From: an uncultured Methanobrevibacter sp.
GTDB taxonomy: Archaea; Methanobacteriota; Methanobacteria; Methanobacteriales; Methanobacteriaceae
DNA length: 64,000 nucleotides
Direction: 5' to 3'
Assembly: GCA_902774685.1 (NCBI GenBank)
Contig: CACYJH010000011.1
Span: 1-64,000, forward strand
The stretch's first letter is position 1; each line of letters opens with the position of its first letter. Below, one piece after another: positions 8,106 to 17,583 of the stretch. Under the pieces are notes generated by a model that had not been told where the DNA came from, searched no databases, and saw only the letters and a program-made list of their open reading frames with translations. The translations under genes were made by a program, and so were the position numbers.

Positions 8106-9485
8106 TCATAAACCTAATTCTTCAAAGATTTCACTGATTGAATAATCTTCCATATGTTTTATTATTTGTAACTTATTCATATTAAACTTAGGATTTAGAA
8201 GAGAGAATTTTTCTAAAATATCCTCTTCCATCAAAGGATTTTCAGCTTCTCCCAATGGATAAAATGTGGTGTCCTCCTTGGAAGAACCGTCATTAAATTT
8301 AATCATTACTTTTGAAGGTCTTTTTTCTGGAGTCAACTTATCTAATTCATCATTGCATGAAATCTTAATTTTATTTGCAAAGGATTTGATTCTTAAGATT
8401 TCTTCATCCTTCGAATCTTCTTCAAAAAGACCTTTATCAATCAATTCATCAATTGTATCCAAACTCAAGTCATCACAAAGAAATGCAATGGCTACAGCAT
8501 AAGGCAAGGATTGCTTTAAATCCTGCAGATTCTTAGGATTATAGTTATCATGTTCACTTGCCACATTATATGTTTCTATATCCATTGAAACAATATCGTC
8601 AAGATTCAAATCCAAATCAGCAATTTCCTCTTTCAAGTGTAATGTTGAATCAATAGCTGAATGAATATGCCTGCAAAATGGATATTTCTTTAGATAGACA
8701 TTGCTTATATTGAATCTATTTAAATTTATGTCGATGAACTGGGACAATTCTGCATCATCACGATGCTTTTCATATAAGTCACAAGCCATGGCTTTTATGA
8801 ATCCTTCTTTTCCATCAATCAATGATTCACCACCAGTGAATCCGTTTTTAGCCAAGAATGCTGATAGAATACCATTGTAAACTGCATCTCCAACATGCAA
8901 GGATTTCCCCATTGTACCTGCATGATCTGCTTCAAGAAGACCAGAAGATTGTGTAGCAGCCAAACCTAAACAATGTTCTGTCTTTTCCTGACTTAATTTC
9001 AAAAGCTTTGAAGCGACTGCAGCACTTGCAATTGAACCGACTGTACCAGTGCTATGAAATCCCTGATTTCTGTGATTTGGATTGACGAGCATTCCAAGTG
9101 CAATAGCTGTTTCGTAACCTGCAACAACGCTTTCAAAAAACTCTTCTGTAGTGATATCCAAATCCAAATTAGCATCTGCCACCATAGCTAAAATTGTTGA
9201 AAACACTACTGATCCAGGATGCAATTGTGCAAATCTATGACCATCATCCAAATCCAAGCTATGAGATGCAATTCCATTGATAAAACCTTTGTTTAATGAA
9301 TTGAAATCATTGCCATATAATTCATAGATTGTTTTGATGGCTATTTTAGCATTTTCACTTTCTAATCCTCTTAGATAAACTGCCAAATAATCCATAAAAC
9401 AGAATTTAGCCTTTTCAATAGCTTCTGTTGGAATATCTTCATATTTTAAATTGATTAAAAATTCAGACAATTGATTGATAATCAT
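8106..9485 (-). CDS. MmgE/PrpD family dehydratase-like protein
   Basis: The 459-residue protein matches the MmgE/PrpD family (2-methylcitrate dehydratase, cis-aconitate decarboxylase, iminodisuccinate epimerase). Family sequence includes SLDLDDGHRFAQLHPGS, NHRNQGFHSTGTVGSIASAA, ATQSSGLLEADHAGTMGKSLHVGDA and a KKYPFCRHIHSAIDS segment. The substrate is not predictable. I place the start at the ATG at 9485 (MIINQLSEF), not the upstream ATG at 9575: the extra 30 codons are unlike the family, and a TATATA at 9506-9511 lies about 22 bases before 9485, implying a leaderless or nearly leaderless mRNA. It is the promoter-proximal gene of the carboxylic-acid cluster. Confidence 0.85.
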   Translation of the reverse strand: MIINQLSEFLINLKYEDIPTEAIEKAKFCFMDYLAVYLRGLESENAKIAIKTIYELYGNDFNSLNKGFINGIASHSLDLDDGHRFAQLHPGSVVFSTILAMVADANLDLDITTEEFFESVVAGYETAIALGMLVNPNHRNQGFHSTGTVGSIASAAVASKLLKLSQEKTEHCLGLAATQSSGLLEADHAGTMGKSLHVGDAVYNGILSAFLAKNGFTGGESLIDGKEGFIKAMACDLYEKHRDDAELSQFIDINLNRFNISNVYLKKYPFCRHIHSAIDSTLHLKEEIADLDLNLDDIVSMDIETYNVASEHDNYNPKNLQDLKQSLPYAVAIAFLCDDLSLDTIDELIDKGLFEEDSKDEEILRIKSFANKIKISCNDELDKLTPEKRPSKVMIKFNDGSSKEDTTFYPLGEAENPLMEEDILEKFSLLNPKFNMNKLQIIKHMEDYSISEIFEELGL

Positions 9486-9505
9486 AATCTTATTTTTATA
9501 TTTAC

Positions 9506-9511
9506 TATATA
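9506..9511 (-). promoter_or_regulatory. TATA box for a leaderless MmgE/PrpD transcript
   Basis: TATATA on the minus strand lies about 22 bases before the ATG at 9485, the spacing normally found between TATA box and transcription start. No convincing ribosome binding site precedes the ATG, consistent with leaderless initiation. Confidence 0.5.
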
Positions 9512-9637
9512 ATAAGTTTGTATAATTATCAATGAGAGAAATTGAATAAAATAATATAAATAATAAATGGAACATATGAAAATATAACGTTAAGAAAACT
9601 ATTTAATAACGTGAAATTGATAATATTTGGAGGTGAA

Positions 9638-11629
9638 ATGATAAGATATGGGAGATTGAAATTAATTTTCATCCTTAGTATATTATCGATATTACTTTTA
9701 AATACAGTCTCTGCAACAGATATGACATTGAATGAAAATGACGGTTCGATATTGAATAGTGAAGATTTCATCATATTGGAAGGTGAAGCCCAACCTTTAG
9801 CTGAAGAAGAAAGCAATTCTATCGATAACCTAATGGCAGATAGTGATGATGACTTTGAATCCATACAAAAACTAATTGACAATTCCAAAGATGGAGATTC
9901 AATTTATTTGGAAAATAAGACATACCAAGGAAATGGAACTCCAATAAACGTCAATAAGAATTTGACAATCTATGGATATCAATATAAGAATAAGATCAAC
10001 ACTATACTTGATGCAAAATCCAAATCAAACATATTCAATGTAAATGAGAATATTCACTTGGATATCTACGGATTAAGCTTTATCAATGGAAATGGCTCTA
10101 ATGGAGGAGCCATTTACAATAAGGGTACCTTAAATGTATATGATTCCTCATTTGAAAACATAACAGGAAATGATGGGGGAGCAATATACAATGAAGGCAT
10201 TCTGAAGATTGGCAAAAGCAATTTCAAATCAAACAATGGCCGATATGGCGGTGCCATTTACAACTCCAAAGATTTGGAGATATCAAATTCATCATTCAAT
10301 AGGAATTCTGCATTTGAGGGAGGGGCCATCTACAACATAGCAACTGCAAAAATAGTCAATTCCAATTTTACAAGCCAAAAAGTAAGCCATAAAGCTGGAG
10401 CAATATTCAGTAGCGGAACATTAAGCATCGATAACTCCACTTTCTACTTGACAACCGGCTCAGATGAAGGAGGGGCTATCTTTACAAGTGGGGGAATTGC
10501 AAATATCAATTCATCCAAATTCCTTTCAAATAAGGCAATAAGCTATGGTGGAGGAATTGACAATAATGGAATAATGACAATTGAAAACTCCCTATTTGAC
10601 AGAAATTCAGCATATGGTGCAGGAGCCATTGACAATGGTGGAGACTTGACTATAATCAATTCCAATTTTACAGGCAATAAGGCAACTATGAATGGAGGAG
10701 CAATAGACAATAATCAGAACCTGAAGATTATTGGATCCATATTTGAAAACAATACTTCAGGAAAAGAAGGTGGAGCGGTTCTTGCAAGAAGCGACACCTA
10801 CATAAGCCATTGTTCTATCATAAATAATGCTGATTCAAAAGGATACTCAATTTTCAGCAATGAAATCCCTATTTCATTGGACAATAATTGGTGGGGTTCA
10901 AATAATCCTGAATTCGAAAAATTGATTAGCTTAGACATTTCTGATGATTTCAGATGGATTATAATGAACTTTACGAACATCACTCCATTGAAGCAAAATT
11001 CAATATCCGGCCTAATGATTAGCTTCAATCAAACCACAGATAAGAACAATAATCTTTATGCATTGGAAGATCCTTCCAAATTGGCTGATTTGAAGGGAAA
11101 TATAATCATTTATGGAGATAATGGAACCAATAGCTTTAAGGTGAATATTGATAAGGGAAATCTTTTGAAATCAATTTCCTTCCGATTGGAAAATAATGTT
11201 AATGCAACTGTTGATGACCAAACCATCAGCTTAAGCATAATGGAAAATACTGATGAAGACAGTGAAGATGAGAATTCAAGTGACAATGATGACTCCGAAC
11301 CATTGCCATCCGATTCAAATGACACTGACTCCAATCCCAAATCATCAGATTCTGAAAATAGCCGCAAATCAGAGGATTTTAGTAAACAGACAAATTTTAA
11401 TTTAAAAGAATTTAAAATTAAAGATTTAACTAAATCAGTCCAATCACAAGTTATCAATCCAAAATTAGATGATGATTCAAATGAAGAGATTGATGCTGGT
11501 GAAGATGAAAATGAGATCAAATCTGAGGATTCCATTAGCATGAATTATTTGATTCCTATTGCAATAGCTGCATTGATTTTGTTGATTCTGATTGCATTTA
11601 AAAATAGAAATGATGAAGATGAAAATTAA
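9638..11629 (+). CDS. Adhesin-like surface protein, right-handed beta-helix repeats
   Basis: The 663-residue protein begins with a signal peptide (basic MIRYGRLKL, hydrophobic core, TVSATDM). Residues about 60-400 form a right-handed parallel beta-helix with repeated GGAIYN/GGAIDN-type turns, about ten copies, followed by the NNWWGSN motif common in methanobacterial adhesin-like proteins. A Ser/Asp/Asn-rich spacer (about 545-590) leads to one C-terminal membrane helix (about 635-653) and a short charged tail, so the protein is probably anchored in the membrane and spans the pseudomurein wall. A textbook GGAGGTG precedes the ATG at 9638. An upstream in-frame GTG at 9611 is unlikely. Such proteins are thought to mediate contact with other cells or surfaces. 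Confidence 0.9.
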   Translation: MIRYGRLKLIFILSILSILLLNTVSATDMTLNENDGSILNSEDFIILEGEAQPLAEEESNSIDNLMADSDDDFESIQKLIDNSKDGDSIYLENKTYQGNGTPINVNKNLTIYGYQYKNKINTILDAKSKSNIFNVNENIHLDIYGLSFINGNGSNGGAIYNKGTLNVYDSSFENITGNDGGAIYNEGILKIGKSNFKSNNGRYGGAIYNSKDLEISNSSFNRNSAFEGGAIYNIATAKIVNSNFTSQKVSHKAGAIFSSGTLSIDNSTFYLTTGSDEGGAIFTSGGIANINSSKFLSNKAISYGGGIDNNGIMTIENSLFDRNSAYGAGAIDNGGDLTIINSNFTGNKATMNGGAIDNNQNLKIIGSIFENNTSGKEGGAVLARSDTYISHCSIINNADSKGYSIFSNEIPISLDNNWWGSNNPEFEKLISLDISDDFRWIIMNFTNITPLKQNSISGLMISFNQTTDKNNNLYALEDPSKLADLKGNIIIYGDNGTNSFKVNIDKGNLLKSISFRLENNVNATVDDQTISLSIMENTDEDSEDENSSDNDDSEPLPSDSNDTDSNPKSSDSENSRKSEDFSKQTNFNLKEFKIKDLTKSVQSQVINPKLDDDSNEEIDAGEDENEIKSEDSISMNYLIPIAIAALILLILIAFKNRNDEDEN

Positions 11630-11730
11630 TTAAAAATAATGCAATAAAATTTATTTTAGATAGATTTTTTCTATCTTTTTACTTTTTTTACAAATATTTT
11701 CAAAGGAAAATTAGAACTGTTAAAATTATA

Positions 11731-11841
11731 AAAAAATACTATTTTTTAAAAAAAAAGAATTAATGAATCTTATTCAAAATAGAATAAAAAAATACTATTT
11801 TAAAAAAAAAAGAATTGATAAATCTTATTCAAAAAGAATAA
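11731..11841. repeat. Tandemly duplicated terminator-like hairpins
   Basis: Two imperfect copies of a unit of about 55 bases lie head to tail (about 11731-11786 and 11787-11841). Each holds an inverted repeat TTATTC-5/6 bases-GAATAA, and on the minus strand each hairpin is followed by a run of nine or ten T. The position is directly after the stop of the DUF3100 gene (minus), converging with the adhesin gene (plus), so these look like duplicated terminators. Confidence 0.65.
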
Positions 11842-11853
11842 AAAATATCATAA

Positions 11854-13224
11854 TTATACCATTCCTGTAGCTACTAAAGTTAGGTGTGCAATTCCTGCAG
11901 AACAAAGGTAAGTACCGGAAATTACGATTAAAGTAATTACAATTCCTTTCCAACCGATCTTCTTAAACTCTTCCCAATCGTTACCGATTGCAATACCTAC
12001 ATATGCCAAGAATGCTGTACAGATTGTAGTCAAATCAACTTGGGAAACATAACGAACTAGGAAGTCAGCAGTTGGAACACCTGGAATAGCTACTAAGATA
12101 CCTATTATACTTATATAAATAATCGCTTGAACGTTCCATGGAAGAATCCTTTCAAGAGACATGCCTATGATTGTAATGAGTGAAATCAAAAGCATTCCAA
12201 TGAATGCATCAATGATTGAAGTATGGAATCCAATGAAATTTCCTACAGCAACAATAAATGAAAACAATACAAGGAATGTAGCCCATCTTTTAAGCTTACC
12301 TACAGTCAATTCTTCTGTAGTTGCATATTGGTCATGCTTTACCTCTTCAATAGCATACTCATCATCAATACTTATTTTCTCCTCATGACTGAAGATATGA
12401 GGTGCTAACCAACCATACATTCTTTCTGCAAGAGGCAATGAAACAAATATGCACATATAAATACCGAAACAGAATGAAAGAAGGTTACTGCATCCTGCAA
12501 AAGCCTCCAATTGAGTAGCCATAGATGGGAACATGTGCATCAATGGAGCAAGAGCTGCAGCATTCATACTTGCACTTCCTACACCTGATGCCATTGCATA
12601 AGCATATGGATGCATAGGAATGATTGAAGCGCTGATACTTGATAGGAAACTGATGAACGGAGTACCGAGAATGGATCCGATAACAAACACAGCCAATACA
12701 CCACGGGTTTCTGGAGATTTGAAACCATACTTGTCGATAATGACACCTAAGTTAGGTTCACGACAAATGGAACTTGTCATACCGATAACTTCCCTTCTGA
12801 AACCGAAAAGCAGTGCAATAGGCAATGCCAATAGAGTTCCTAGATTACCTATTTGCTGTAAGATCAAAGCGGGACCTACCTGAAAAATACTGGATATTGC
12901 TTGCCCACTGGAAATAGCTAATTTAGTGATTAAAACACCAATGAATAGAACCATAGCCCCTTCAGCTACCTTAGATTGCTTAGGACCAACAAACTTAATA
13001 GGTTTTGCAAGGTAAAGAACCAATCCTAAAACAAGAGCATATATCAAAGGCAATAAGAGAATGCTGATGGTATCGGTTATCTTTATTTCCTTCACACCAA
13101 TGAACATGGAAATGACAACCAAAACAAAAACAACTACATGTAAGTTATACTCTTTCCATGGTGGTCTCTTCTTAATAGCCCTATCCGTTTTTTCCCTAAA
13201 TGGGTGCTGTTGACCGTCAGTAAT
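11854..13224 (-). CDS. DUF3100 family membrane protein, copy 1 (probable ATT start)
   Basis: The protein has about ten hydrophobic segments and matches the DUF3100 family of uncharacterised bacterial and archaeal membrane proteins (GFRREVIGM, ICREPNLG, GSASMNAAALAPLMH, GNDWEEFKKIGWKG). It is about 69-75% identical by eye to the next gene. An ATG/GTG/TTG-only reading starts at a TTG at 13122, inside the first membrane helix. The frame upstream is clearly coding: it matches the paralogue almost residue for residue (HPFRxKTDRAIKKRPPWKEYNLH) with mostly silent base changes. No ATG, GTG or TTG exists there before the stop; an ATT at 13224 follows GGCGTGAT. I extend to 13224, giving 456 residues. 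Function unknown; transport is plausible. Confidence 0.75.
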   Translation of the reverse strand: MTDGQQHPFREKTDRAIKKRPPWKEYNLHVVVFVLVVISMFIGVKEIKITDTISILLLPLIYALVLGLVLYLAKPIKFVGPKQSKVAEGAMVLFIGVLITKLAISSGQAISSIFQVGPALILQQIGNLGTLLALPIALLFGFRREVIGMTSSICREPNLGVIIDKYGFKSPETRGVLAVFVIGSILGTPFISFLSSISASIIPMHPYAYAMASGVGSASMNAAALAPLMHMFPSMATQLEAFAGCSNLLSFCFGIYMCIFVSLPLAERMYGWLAPHIFSHEEKISIDDEYAIEEVKHDQYATTEELTVGKLKRWATFLVLFSFIVAVGNFIGFHTSIIDAFIGMLLISLITIIGMSLERILPWNVQAIIYISIIGILVAIPGVPTADFLVRYVSQVDLTTICTAFLAYVGIAIGNDWEEFKKIGWKGIVITLIVISGTYLCSAGIAHLTLVATGMV

Positions 13225-13470
13225 AAAATCACGCCTTGATTAATTTAAAAAAAATTTTGTAAAACTAAAAAATGTTTATTAATTAAAGATTTCAAGTTTA
13301 TTATTTATAAACTAATACTATTTAATCCTAAAAAATTATAAATAATGACAATTTATTGTATGCATTGAAAAATTATAAAAACAATAAACAATATTTGATA
13401 AATGACAAAAAAATCACAAAATTAAAAGAATAAAAAAAGAAAAGAATGAATGTTGTTGAAAATAGATTAG

Positions 13471-14838
13471 TTAGATTATACCTGTAGCAAGTAAAGTCAG
13501 TTGTCCGATGCATGCAGAACCAAGGTAAGTTCCAGTGATTACTATAAATGTAACGATGATTCCTTTCCAACCGATCTTCATAAACTCTTCCCAATCGTTA
13601 CCGATTGCAATACCTACATATCCTAAGAATGCAGTGACGATTGAAATCAATTCAATATTGGAAACATAATGAATCATGAAATCAGATGTAGGAACACCAG
13701 GGATAGCTAGTATAATTCCAATTAGACTTATGAAAACAAGTGATTGGACATTTCCTGGAACAATTCTTTCAAGAGACATTCCTATAATGGTAATCAGTGA
13801 AAGTAACAGCATTCCAATAAATACTTCTAAGAGAGGAGTTTTATAACCTACAAAATTACCAACAGTAACGATAAATGAAAATATTACAAGAAATGTGGCC
13901 CATCTCTTAATTTTACCCATAGTCAAATCATCTGAGGCAACATACTTATCGTCCTTTACCCCTTCAATCGCATACTCATCATCAATGGTTTCTTCATCAT
14001 CTTTTCCTAAAATAGGAGATAGCCACTTATACAATCTTTCTGCAATAGGCAATGACATATAGATACACATATATATTCCTAAACAGAATGAAAGAATATT
14101 ACTGCATCCTGCAAAAGCCTCCAATTGAGTAGCCATAGCTGGATACATATGCATCAATGGAGCAAGAGCTGCAGCATTCATACTTGCACTTCCTATACCT
14201 GAAGCCATCGCAAAGGCGTATGGATGGATAGGCAATCCTGAAATACATATGCTCGCTAAGAAACTGATAAACGGAGTACCGAGAATGGATCCGATAACAA
14301 ACACAGCTAATACACCACGTGTCTCCGGAGAATGGAATCCATACTTGTCAATGATAATCCCTAAGTTAGGTTCACGACAAATTGAACTTGCCATACCGAT
14401 AACTTCCCTTCTAAAACCTAAAAGCAAAGCAACAGGCAATGCTATAAGGGTACCTAAATCACCTAAAAGCTGGAAAAGCAAAGCAGGACCTACTTGAAAG
14501 ATACTGTTTATAGCTTGACCACTTGAAACTGCCAATTTAGCGATAATAACTCCAATGAATAAAACCATAGCCCCTTCAGCTACCTTAGATTGCTTAGGGC
14601 CTACAAACTTAATAGGCTTAGCCAAATAGAGAATTAAACCCAAAATTAAGGAATAAATCAAAGGCATTAAGAGAATGCTGATATCATCAGTTATTTTAAA
14701 CTCCTTAACACCAATGGCCATGGCAATAATAACCAAAACAAAAACAACTATATGGAGATTATACTCCTTCCATGGAGGTCTCTTCTTAATAGCCCTGTCC
14801 GTTTTTTTCCTAAATGGATGCGACGATTGATCAGTAAT
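13471..14838 (-). CDS. DUF3100 family membrane protein, copy 2 (probable ATT start)
   Basis: Tandem paralogue of the preceding gene, with the same layout of about ten membrane segments and a cytoplasmic acidic loop (about residues 255-285) that is the most divergent part. As in copy 1, the first standard start codon (TTG at 14736) would remove half of the first membrane helix. The conserved 34-codon extension begins at an ATT at 14838 preceded by GGGAGTG, giving 455 residues. Both copies end just before a spacer of about 250-280 bases, so each may have its own promoter. Duplication followed by loop divergence suggests related substrates or partners. No function is established for the family. 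Confidence 0.75.
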   Translation of the reverse strand: MTDQSSHPFRKKTDRAIKKRPPWKEYNLHIVVFVLVIIAMAIGVKEFKITDDISILLMPLIYSLILGLILYLAKPIKFVGPKQSKVAEGAMVLFIGVIIAKLAVSSGQAINSIFQVGPALLFQLLGDLGTLIALPVALLLGFRREVIGMASSICREPNLGIIIDKYGFHSPETRGVLAVFVIGSILGTPFISFLASICISGLPIHPYAFAMASGIGSASMNAAALAPLMHMYPAMATQLEAFAGCSNILSFCLGIYMCIYMSLPIAERLYKWLSPILGKDDEETIDDEYAIEGVKDDKYVASDDLTMGKIKRWATFLVIFSFIVTVGNFVGYKTPLLEVFIGMLLLSLITIIGMSLERIVPGNVQSLVFISLIGIILAIPGVPTSDFMIHYVSNIELISIVTAFLGYVGIAIGNDWEEFMKIGWKGIIVTFIVITGTYLGSACIGQLTLLATGII

Positions 14839-15115
14839 AATAACACTCCCAGCAGATTTACAAAAAATTTTTCTAAACTAAAAAATAAGTCTCTTAATTC
14901 TAGTTTTTAGTTTATTACTTATAAACTAATCTATTTTTTCCTCAAAAATGATAAATAATGATTAATAGTGATAAATAATGATAAATAAGACATAACTAGG
15001 TTAAATAAACGTGGAAAATTAATATTTTTTTATGAGTATTTTTAATTTTTGTGGATGAAAATTAATTAAAATATTGAAAAAAATAAGAAAAAAATAGAAA
15101 ATGAAAAAACAATGA

Positions 15116-16369
15116 TTATTCTAAATTCATACGAATCAAAGGTTTTGCCAAATGACGTCTTGCTGAAACTGGAGTTTCATAGAATTTGCCATTGATTAAG
15201 GTTCTTTCTACCTTTTCAGCCATTTTCTCATCTGACTCTATCCTCTTGCCACAGCTTTTGCACTTGAATCCTTTTCCTTTTCCAGCAGAAGTCATTCTTT
15301 TTCCGCATTCGCAAACAGGATTCCTATAAACATACTCATTCAACTTTATGACTTGGAACTTTTCTATATTGAATGTGTTCTGTTCACCGATTCCACCATA
15401 GAGTACAATCTCGTCCCCTTCCCTTAATTTAGCAACAATTTTTCTAAAGTTCTTGGTTGGTTCATATGCTGCAGCCTCGATTTCACCGGTTTCATCATAT
15501 AGTGTGAAGAACATATGCCCTCCTTCAATTATATGAGGCTTGTCCTTGACAAATCCTTTTATCTTATAGCAGGAATACTGTTTTAGCTCAGATATGTTGT
15601 TTGCATTTTGAATGTGCATGTCAGTATGCTGATTTGTCTTGAAAATGCATGAATCTACAATCTCTTCATTAGGAATGACAATATCCTTTGCAATATCTAA
15701 AACTTCAGGACTGTTTGATCTTATACCATACAAAACAGGGCATGGAGTCTTAGGTTCAATTGCCAAATACTTGCCGTCAATGTTTTCAAAGGTTTCAGGA
15801 GTAGTTTCCCTATCCATTTTGACAACAGAATCATAATCAATTTCTCTAACTGTCCCATATCTTGATGGATGCCTATATGCCAACAGTTCATAAGTATAAT
15901 CTTCAAGAGGGCATGAAATGGCTGCGATTGAACCGATTATTCCCCTTCCTTTCTTGAACTTATGAATCTCAGCACCTATATGATTTGCAAATTCCTCTGC
16001 CTCTTCAATTGTGATTATGGAATAGATTGCCTTAAATGCATAATCAATCATCTCTTCAGTGATTTCTCCTTGATAGAATACAACTCCAGGGTTGGTATTG
16101 TCACAGTCAAACATTGAAAGCTCTGATACATAGTTGAGCACAATCTCCTTTGCCAAATCAATGTTTTGATTTAGATCCAATTTGAATGACACTCCTCCAT
16201 TTCCCCTTGTCTTGAATCTTGCAAATGGATTTAAACGAATCAATCTAGGAAAATCAATTATTTCTATATCATTTTCCCGGAATTCGTTTAAGATGGATGA
16301 TGCAAGAAATGTTGTGCACATTCCATCTGGAGAGTCTGTATCATCTATTCCTATATAAAAGTAATCCAT
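15116..16369 (-). CDS. tiaS: tRNA(Ile2) 2-agmatinylcytidine synthetase TiaS
   Basis: The 417-residue protein is TiaS, which joins agmatine to C34 of the AUA-reading tRNA-Ile so that it no longer reads AUG as Met. The N-terminus (YIGIDDTDSPDGMCT) is the family ATP-binding signature. A central OB-fold (about 265-350) follows, then a C-terminal zinc ribbon with CECG and CKSCG pairs (about 355-380). The length fits archaeal TiaS. The start is the ATG at 16369 with GTGAT six bases before it; an in-frame GTG upstream is unlikely. The protein matters here because AUA decoding depends on it, and one gene in the window may start at ATA. Confidence 0.95.
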   Translation of the reverse strand: MDYFYIGIDDTDSPDGMCTTFLASSILNEFRENDIEIIDFPRLIRLNPFARFKTRGNGGVSFKLDLNQNIDLAKEIVLNYVSELSMFDCDNTNPGVVFYQGEITEEMIDYAFKAIYSIITIEEAEEFANHIGAEIHKFKKGRGIIGSIAAISCPLEDYTYELLAYRHPSRYGTVREIDYDSVVKMDRETTPETFENIDGKYLAIEPKTPCPVLYGIRSNSPEVLDIAKDIVIPNEEIVDSCIFKTNQHTDMHIQNANNISELKQYSCYKIKGFVKDKPHIIEGGHMFFTLYDETGEIEAAAYEPTKNFRKIVAKLREGDEIVLYGGIGEQNTFNIEKFQVIKLNEYVYRNPVCECGKRMTSAGKGKGFKCKSCGKRIESDEKMAEKVERTLINGKFYETPVSARRHLAKPLIRMNLE

Positions 16370-16583
16370 ATAAATCACTAAAAAATCTGCTATGACCATT
16401 AACGAATTGTTAATCAGTAAAAGATTAACTATTAATAATCAAAAATCTAAAAAATTAAATAGTCAATTTTATATTAATCCTAAAAGATAATAATATTATT
16501 AAAATTTATTAAAACTAATTAATAAAAATTATCTTAAAATTATCTTAAAAATTAAAAATAACTATGAAAAACGAGGCAATCCT

Positions 16584-17567
16584 ATGGCAATAACTAATAG
16601 GAATCAATTAATACGAGAAGTTTATCAACTGCTAAACAAAGAGGGCTTTGAAACATCCAACATTTATGAACAAAGCTGCTTTGATATAGTGGCTCGTAAG
16701 AAATTGCTAATTCTACTTTTAAAAGTCCTCGTCAACATAGATAGTATCAATGAATCCCATGTTGAAGAGATAAGGCAAATCTCCCATGTTTTCTTGGCTA
16801 GCCCAATCATCGTAGGGGTTAAATCCAAAAACCACATATTGGAGGAGGATGTTGTATACGAAAGGCATGGACTTCCTGCAATTGGGCTTGAAACCCTTAA
16901 GAACATGATCGTTTACGACGAATATCCTGAAATTCTTGCAGACCGTGGAGGATATTATGTTCAAATCAATGGAAATGTCCTAAAGGAATACAGAGAAGAA
17001 TATAACTTATCCTTAAAGGACCTTGCTGATTTGGCTCATGTTTCAAGAGCAACCATGTACAAGTATGAAAATGGAATGGTAAGGGCAAATACTGAAACTG
17101 CAATGCTTCTTGAAGAGATCTTGAATACAAAGATTACCCTTGACATCGACCTTTTTGAACCTTATCAGGAGGACATTAAGTTGAAGGCAGATACAAGCAG
17201 CATGAACCAGACCCAAGGAACCAATGCTCAGAATTTGGCAAAATTAGGTTTTGGAGTGGTTTCAACCAATAAGAGCCCATTTGATGCACTTGCAAAAGCT
17301 GAAATAGCTACTCGAAAGAAAGAGCAGACTCCTTTGATTGCTAACTTGAATGTTCAGGATGACCAAAATACAAAAACATTGAAAAAAATGGCAATCAGCT
17401 TAAAGGACCTTTCTCTTGTAACCTCTTCAGATTCATTCTTTGTGCTTAACGATGACAGAATCAAAGACTCAATTGATGGAATTCCAGTTATAAAATCATG
17501 GGAAATGAAAGAGTTTGAGAATTCCAAAGAGTTCCTGAAATTGATCAAAGAAAGAAGAAACAATTAA
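16584..17567 (+). CDS. Archaeal HTH-type transcriptional regulator (MTH967-like)
   Basis: The 327-residue protein has a nuclease-fold-like N-terminal region (about 1-125; FDIVARKKLLILLLKVLVNID), a Cro/C1-type helix-turn-helix (about 135-190; YNLSLKDLADLAHVSRATMYKYENG) and a C-terminal domain of about 110 residues that starts with a polar linker. This arrangement is that of the putative archaeal HTH-type regulators annotated in Methanothermobacter (MTH967 family). It is transcribed divergently from tiaS across a 214-base gap and is followed by a 55-codon membrane protein gene 16 bases downstream. Target genes are unknown. Confidence 0.85.
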   Translation: MAITNRNQLIREVYQLLNKEGFETSNIYEQSCFDIVARKKLLILLLKVLVNIDSINESHVEEIRQISHVFLASPIIVGVKSKNHILEEDVVYERHGLPAIGLETLKNMIVYDEYPEILADRGGYYVQINGNVLKEYREEYNLSLKDLADLAHVSRATMYKYENGMVRANTETAMLLEEILNTKITLDIDLFEPYQEDIKLKADTSSMNQTQGTNAQNLAKLGFGVVSTNKSPFDALAKAEIATRKKEQTPLIANLNVQDDQNTKTLKKMAISLKDLSLVTSSDSFFVLNDDRIKDSIDGIPVIKSWEMKEFENSKEFLKLIKERRNN

Positions 17568-17583
17568 TTAAAACGGTGAAAAT

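Noticed and set aside
8106-9575. Longer MmgE/PrpD reading from the ATG at 9575
   Set aside because: The extra 30 residues are unlike the family, and a TATA box fits a start at 9485.
9529-9888. A 119-codon minus-strand frame overlapping the adhesin start
   Set aside because: It is a mirror of the adhesin signal-peptide region and the divergent promoter; no start signal.
11854-14838. The two DUF3100 genes considered as a composite transposon or recent insertion
   Set aside because: No flanking inverted or target-site repeats and no transposase; simple tandem gene duplication explains them.
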